Shown piece by piece: positions 61,877-64,000 of a stretch of 64,000 bases of DNA. The stretch spans positions 310,001 through 374,000 of the forward strand of contig NZ_JACIDT010000001.1 in the NCBI RefSeq assembly GCF_014196495.1, read 5' to 3'. The first letter of the stretch is position 1; every line of letters begins with the position of its first letter. Below the pieces are notes generated by a model. That model had not been told where the DNA came from. It made no database searches and saw only the letters and a program-made list of their open reading frames with translations. The position numbers were made by a program, and so were the translations under genes. Source of the DNA: Sphingobium jiangsuense. Its GTDB lineage: Bacteria > Pseudomonadota > Alphaproteobacteria > Sphingomonadales > Sphingomonadaceae.

Positions 61877-62667
61877 CCAGGCGCCCCTCCCCCACGACAG
61901 ACGCGGCCCCGTTCGGCGCCGCGATCAGGAACAGGAAAATCCAGATGCTTCTCGGCCTATTCGTCGCCACCACCGTCGCGGCCGGCGCCGCCCTCGCCAC
62001 GCAGGCGGCGGAACCGGCGATCACCAGCCGCGCCCAGATCGAGGAGATCGTGCGCGACTATATATTGGAGCATCCCGAAATCCTGCCGCAGGCGATGGAG
62101 CGGCTGCAGGCCAAACGCGTCGGCGCCGTCATCGACAGCAAGCGCGGCGAGATCGAAACGCCCTTTGCCGGGGCGTGGGAAGGCGCGCAGAACGGCGACA
62201 TCGTGCTGGTCGAATTCTTCGACTATGCCTGCGGCTATTGCCGCGCCTCGCTGCCCGACATCACCAGGCTGGTGGGCGAGGACAAGAAGGTGAAGGTCGT
62301 CTATCGCGAGTTGCCGATCCTGTCGGAGGAAAGCAACGCGGCGGCCCATGTCTCGCTGCTCGCCGCCGAGCGCAACCTGTATATGCCGTTCCACAAGGCG
62401 CTCTACGCCGCCGGGCAGGTGACGCGCGAGACGATCCTGAAGGCGGCCGCCAGCGTCGGCATCGACCGCAAGGCCGCCGAGGCCGCGATCGCCGACAAGC
62501 GCTATGCCGCCGAGATCGAGAAGAATGTCCGCCTCGCCCAGGCGCTGGGCGCGAGCGGCACCCCCACTTTCGTCGTCGGCGGACAGGTGCTGGGGGGCGC
62601 GGTCGGCTATGACGGGCTGAAGAAGGCAGTGGCCGAGGAACGCGCGAAGGCGAAACCGGCGACATAA
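61873..62667 (+). CDS. DsbA-family thiol-disulfide oxidoreductase
   Basis: 264 aa, with a start overlapping the stop of the protease gene. A signal/anchor lies at about residues 23-46 (IQMLLGLFVATTVAAGAALA). A helical N-terminal segment follows (AQIEEIVRDYILEHPEILPQ), which is typical of ScsC-like or copper-tolerance DsbA proteins. The thioredoxin fold has CGYC at residues 120-123 (FFDYACGYCRAS) and the cis-proline in GASGTPTFVVGG. It forms or repairs disulfides in the periplasm. Confidence 0.92.
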   Translation: MTRRPSPTTDAAPFGAAIRNRKIQMLLGLFVATTVAAGAALATQAAEPAITSRAQIEEIVRDYILEHPEILPQAMERLQAKRVGAVIDSKRGEIETPFAGAWEGAQNGDIVLVEFFDYACGYCRASLPDITRLVGEDKKVKVVYRELPILSEESNAAAHVSLLAAERNLYMPFHKALYAAGQVTRETILKAAASVGIDRKAAEAAIADKRYAAEIEKNVRLAQALGASGTPTFVVGGQVLGGAVGYDGLKKAVAEERAKAKPAT

Positions 62668-62719
62668 ACGCACGACGATCGGCCTTTCACCGCCGCCGGC
62701 GCGATCCTATATCCCCGCC

Positions 62720-63094
62720 ATGGCTTCCCCGCCGGACGATCTGTGGGCGAGCCTCGCCCGTTCCCCGTTCCGCAGCCGTTTCCGGCTGGGGCCGAAGGAG
62801 CGCGCCTGTTATCGCGACAAGGGCGCGGAGAGGATCAGCAGCCACGCCGCCGATTTCATCGCCAAACGGCTCGCCCCGGCCCATCCGGCAAAGGACGGGC
62901 GGCAGACGCCGATGCGCGGCCATCCGGTGTTCATCGCCCAGCACGCCACCGCCACCTGCTGCCGCACCTGCCTGCGCAAATGGCACGGCATCGCGGAAGG
63001 ACGCCCGCTCGGCCCGGAGGAGCAGGAGCGGATCGTCGCCATCATCATGGAGTGGCTGGATCGCCAACAGGGGGCGCCCGACCCGCGCGGCTGA
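62720..63094 (+). CDS. DUF4186 family protein
   Basis: 124 aa. LWASLARSPFRSRFRLGPKE, ISSHAADFIAKRLAPAHPAK, DGRQTPMRGHPVFIAQHATA, TCCRTCLRKWHGI and IMEWLDRQ give the DUF4186 pattern. The conserved cysteines (CCRTC) and histidines (HPVFIAQHATATC) suggest metal binding. Function unknown; cytosolic. Confidence 0.9.
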   Translation: MASPPDDLWASLARSPFRSRFRLGPKERACYRDKGAERISSHAADFIAKRLAPAHPAKDGRQTPMRGHPVFIAQHATATCCRTCLRKWHGIAEGRPLGPEEQERIVAIIMEWLDRQQGAPDPRG

Positions 63095-63129
63095 AACCCG
63101 CGCGGGTCCGACCGGATCGGTTCGCGCTC

Positions 63130-63612
63130 TCAGTTCGCCGTGCCGCTGCCCGGCGCGCCACCGGCCCCGGCCGCGCCCACCGCGCCGATATTGCCGAAGA
63201 TTTCCTGCAACAGCGTGCGCTGGCGGCCCAGCGTCGGCGTCGAGCCGTCCTTGGGCGATATCCTGGCGATGGCGCTCGCGTCGCGCTTGTCGATGGAGAT
63301 CACATTGCCCGCGCCGTCGAACTGCACGCGCACGATTTCCTGCTTGGCGACCTTCGGGTTGGAAAAGGCGAGCTGCTTCATGTCGCGCGCGACATAATAC
63401 CAGTCCTGCTGGCCGAATTCGCTGACGAAGGTCGGGCGGCCCAGCGTGCCTTCGACCGAGGCGCGGTTGTCTGTGCCCGGCTGGATCGAATCGACCAGCA
63501 GATTGTCGACCAGATAGCCCTGATGGGTACGGATACGCGTACATCCCGACATCGCCATCGCTGCCACCGACAGCGCAAGAAGGACGGAAAGGCGCTTGTT
63601 CGGGAAACCCAT
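63130..63612 (-). CDS. bamE: Outer membrane assembly lipoprotein BamE
   Basis: 160 aa from ATG 63612, with GGAG just upstream. A lipoprotein signal (LSVLLALSVAAMAMSGCT) ends at C23 or so. The SmpA/OmlA domain is HQGYLVDNLLVDSIQPGTDN, RASVEGTLGRPTFVSEFGQQ, DWYYVARDMKQLAF, KVAKQEIVRVQFDGAGNVIS. The C-terminal tail is glycine/alanine-rich and longer than in E. coli. It belongs to the BAM complex. The longer open frame upstream has no better start. Confidence 0.93.
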   Translation of the reverse strand: MGFPNKRLSVLLALSVAAMAMSGCTRIRTHQGYLVDNLLVDSIQPGTDNRASVEGTLGRPTFVSEFGQQDWYYVARDMKQLAFSNPKVAKQEIVRVQFDGAGNVISIDKRDASAIARISPKDGSTPTLGRQRTLLQEIFGNIGAVGAAGAGGAPGSGTAN

Positions 63613-63807
63613 TCTATTCTCCAACGGACCATCTTCATCGCGCCGCGCGCCGATGACGGGCCACGGCCTGCGGCCATCATCGCTGCCCAAAGTCATTGCA
63701 TTGCGAACGCGGGTCCATCAATATGGGATTGTGCGGCCCCGCACAAGCATAGACAGGCGGCCGCCCGACAACCAGGTCGCGCCCAAGGAAAGGTCATCAT
63801 TTCGTCA

Positions 63808-64000
63808 ATGTCCCTGCTCGATCGCCTGTTTCGCCGTCCCGATCCCAAGGGCATGATGGCCCCGCTCTATCATGCGGTGGTCGCGCGCGGACGGGCGGTG
63901 CACTGGTATGTCGAGGGCGCGGTGCCGGATACGCTCGACGGGCGGTTCGACATGATCGCCGCCATCCTCAGCCTGGTGCTGATGCGGCTGGAGGAGGCGG
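63808..64000 (+). CDS. Ubiquinol-cytochrome c chaperone family protein, N-terminal part
   Basis: ATG 63808 opens a frame continuing past the window end. The 64 visible residues (MSLLDRLFRRPDPKGMMAPL, YHAVVARGRAVHWYVEGAVP, DTLDGRFDMIAAILSLVLMR) match the CBP3/UQCC family, which aids bc1 complex assembly. In alphaproteobacteria this gene often neighbours bamE in the divergent orientation seen here. Confidence 0.85.
   Translation, partial: MSLLDRLFRRPDPKGMMAPLYHAVVARGRAVHWYVEGAVPDTLDGRFDMIAAILSLVLMRLEEA

Overview
The window looks like chromosomal DNA of a high-GC alphaproteobacterium of the Sphingomonadales. This rests on protein resemblance and gene content only: a class II DAHP synthase, an RNase E with an acidic insertion in its S1 domain, a DUF3297 protein, a CBP3-type chaperone, a cpa/tad locus, and short dispersed palindromes of the kind common in sphingomonads. 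I could not run a search, so the genus is left open.

Layout. Positions 1-820: start of a TonB-dependent siderophore receptor (minus strand, running off the left edge) with a Fur-box-like site upstream. Positions 821-17121: an integrated element of about 16.3 kb bounded by a perfect 17-bp direct repeat; the right copy is the 3' end of an intact tRNA-Glu(CUC) gene, beside a tyrosine integrase. Leftward from the integrase come a winged-helix protein, a hairpin-rich non-coding stretch, portal, a GTA-gp10-like protein, a small winged-helix protein, prohead protease, major capsid protein, tail tube protein with an Ig-like domain, tail chaperone, an HTH protein, an HNH nuclease, a triple-HTH protein, head-tail connector and tail-completion genes, large terminase, tape measure protein and an HNH cargo nuclease. 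Two tiny plus-strand genes lie at the attL end. No lysis, distal-tail or fibre, repressor or clear replication-initiator gene is visible, yet every reading frame is intact and tightly overlapped. It is either a trimmed prophage or a phage-satellite-like element that builds heads and tail tubes.

Positions 17180-44400: housekeeping and metabolic genes. These are DAHP synthase, arylamine N-acetyltransferase, a DUF3617 lipoprotein, uvrB, an exported methyltransferase-fold protein, a repeat-rich gap (24.3-25.5 kb) with an 18-codon ORF behind a perfect Shine-Dalgarno sequence, a cyclophilin, a FUSC protein, ftsK, an NTP-transferase/EamA pair, a DAG-kinase-like protein, DUF3297, recF, prmA, rppH, a DUF481 protein, the arginine succinyltransferase genes astA-astB led by an M20 hydrolase, mobA, a YegP-like protein, and a hydrolase/FAD oxidoreductase pair.

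Positions 44454-51506: a Flp/Tad pilus operon cpaA-B-C-D-E-tadB-tadC that lacks the motor ATPase (cpaF/tadA) and the flp pilin at their usual places. Positions 51576-64000: a lipoprotein-like methyltransferase coupled to prfB, a class A penicillin-binding protein, an N-acetylmuramoyl-L-alanine amidase, rne with a long leader, an M48 protease coupled to a DsbA-like thiol oxidoreductase, DUF4186, bamE, and the start of a ubiquinol-cytochrome c chaperone gene running off the right edge.
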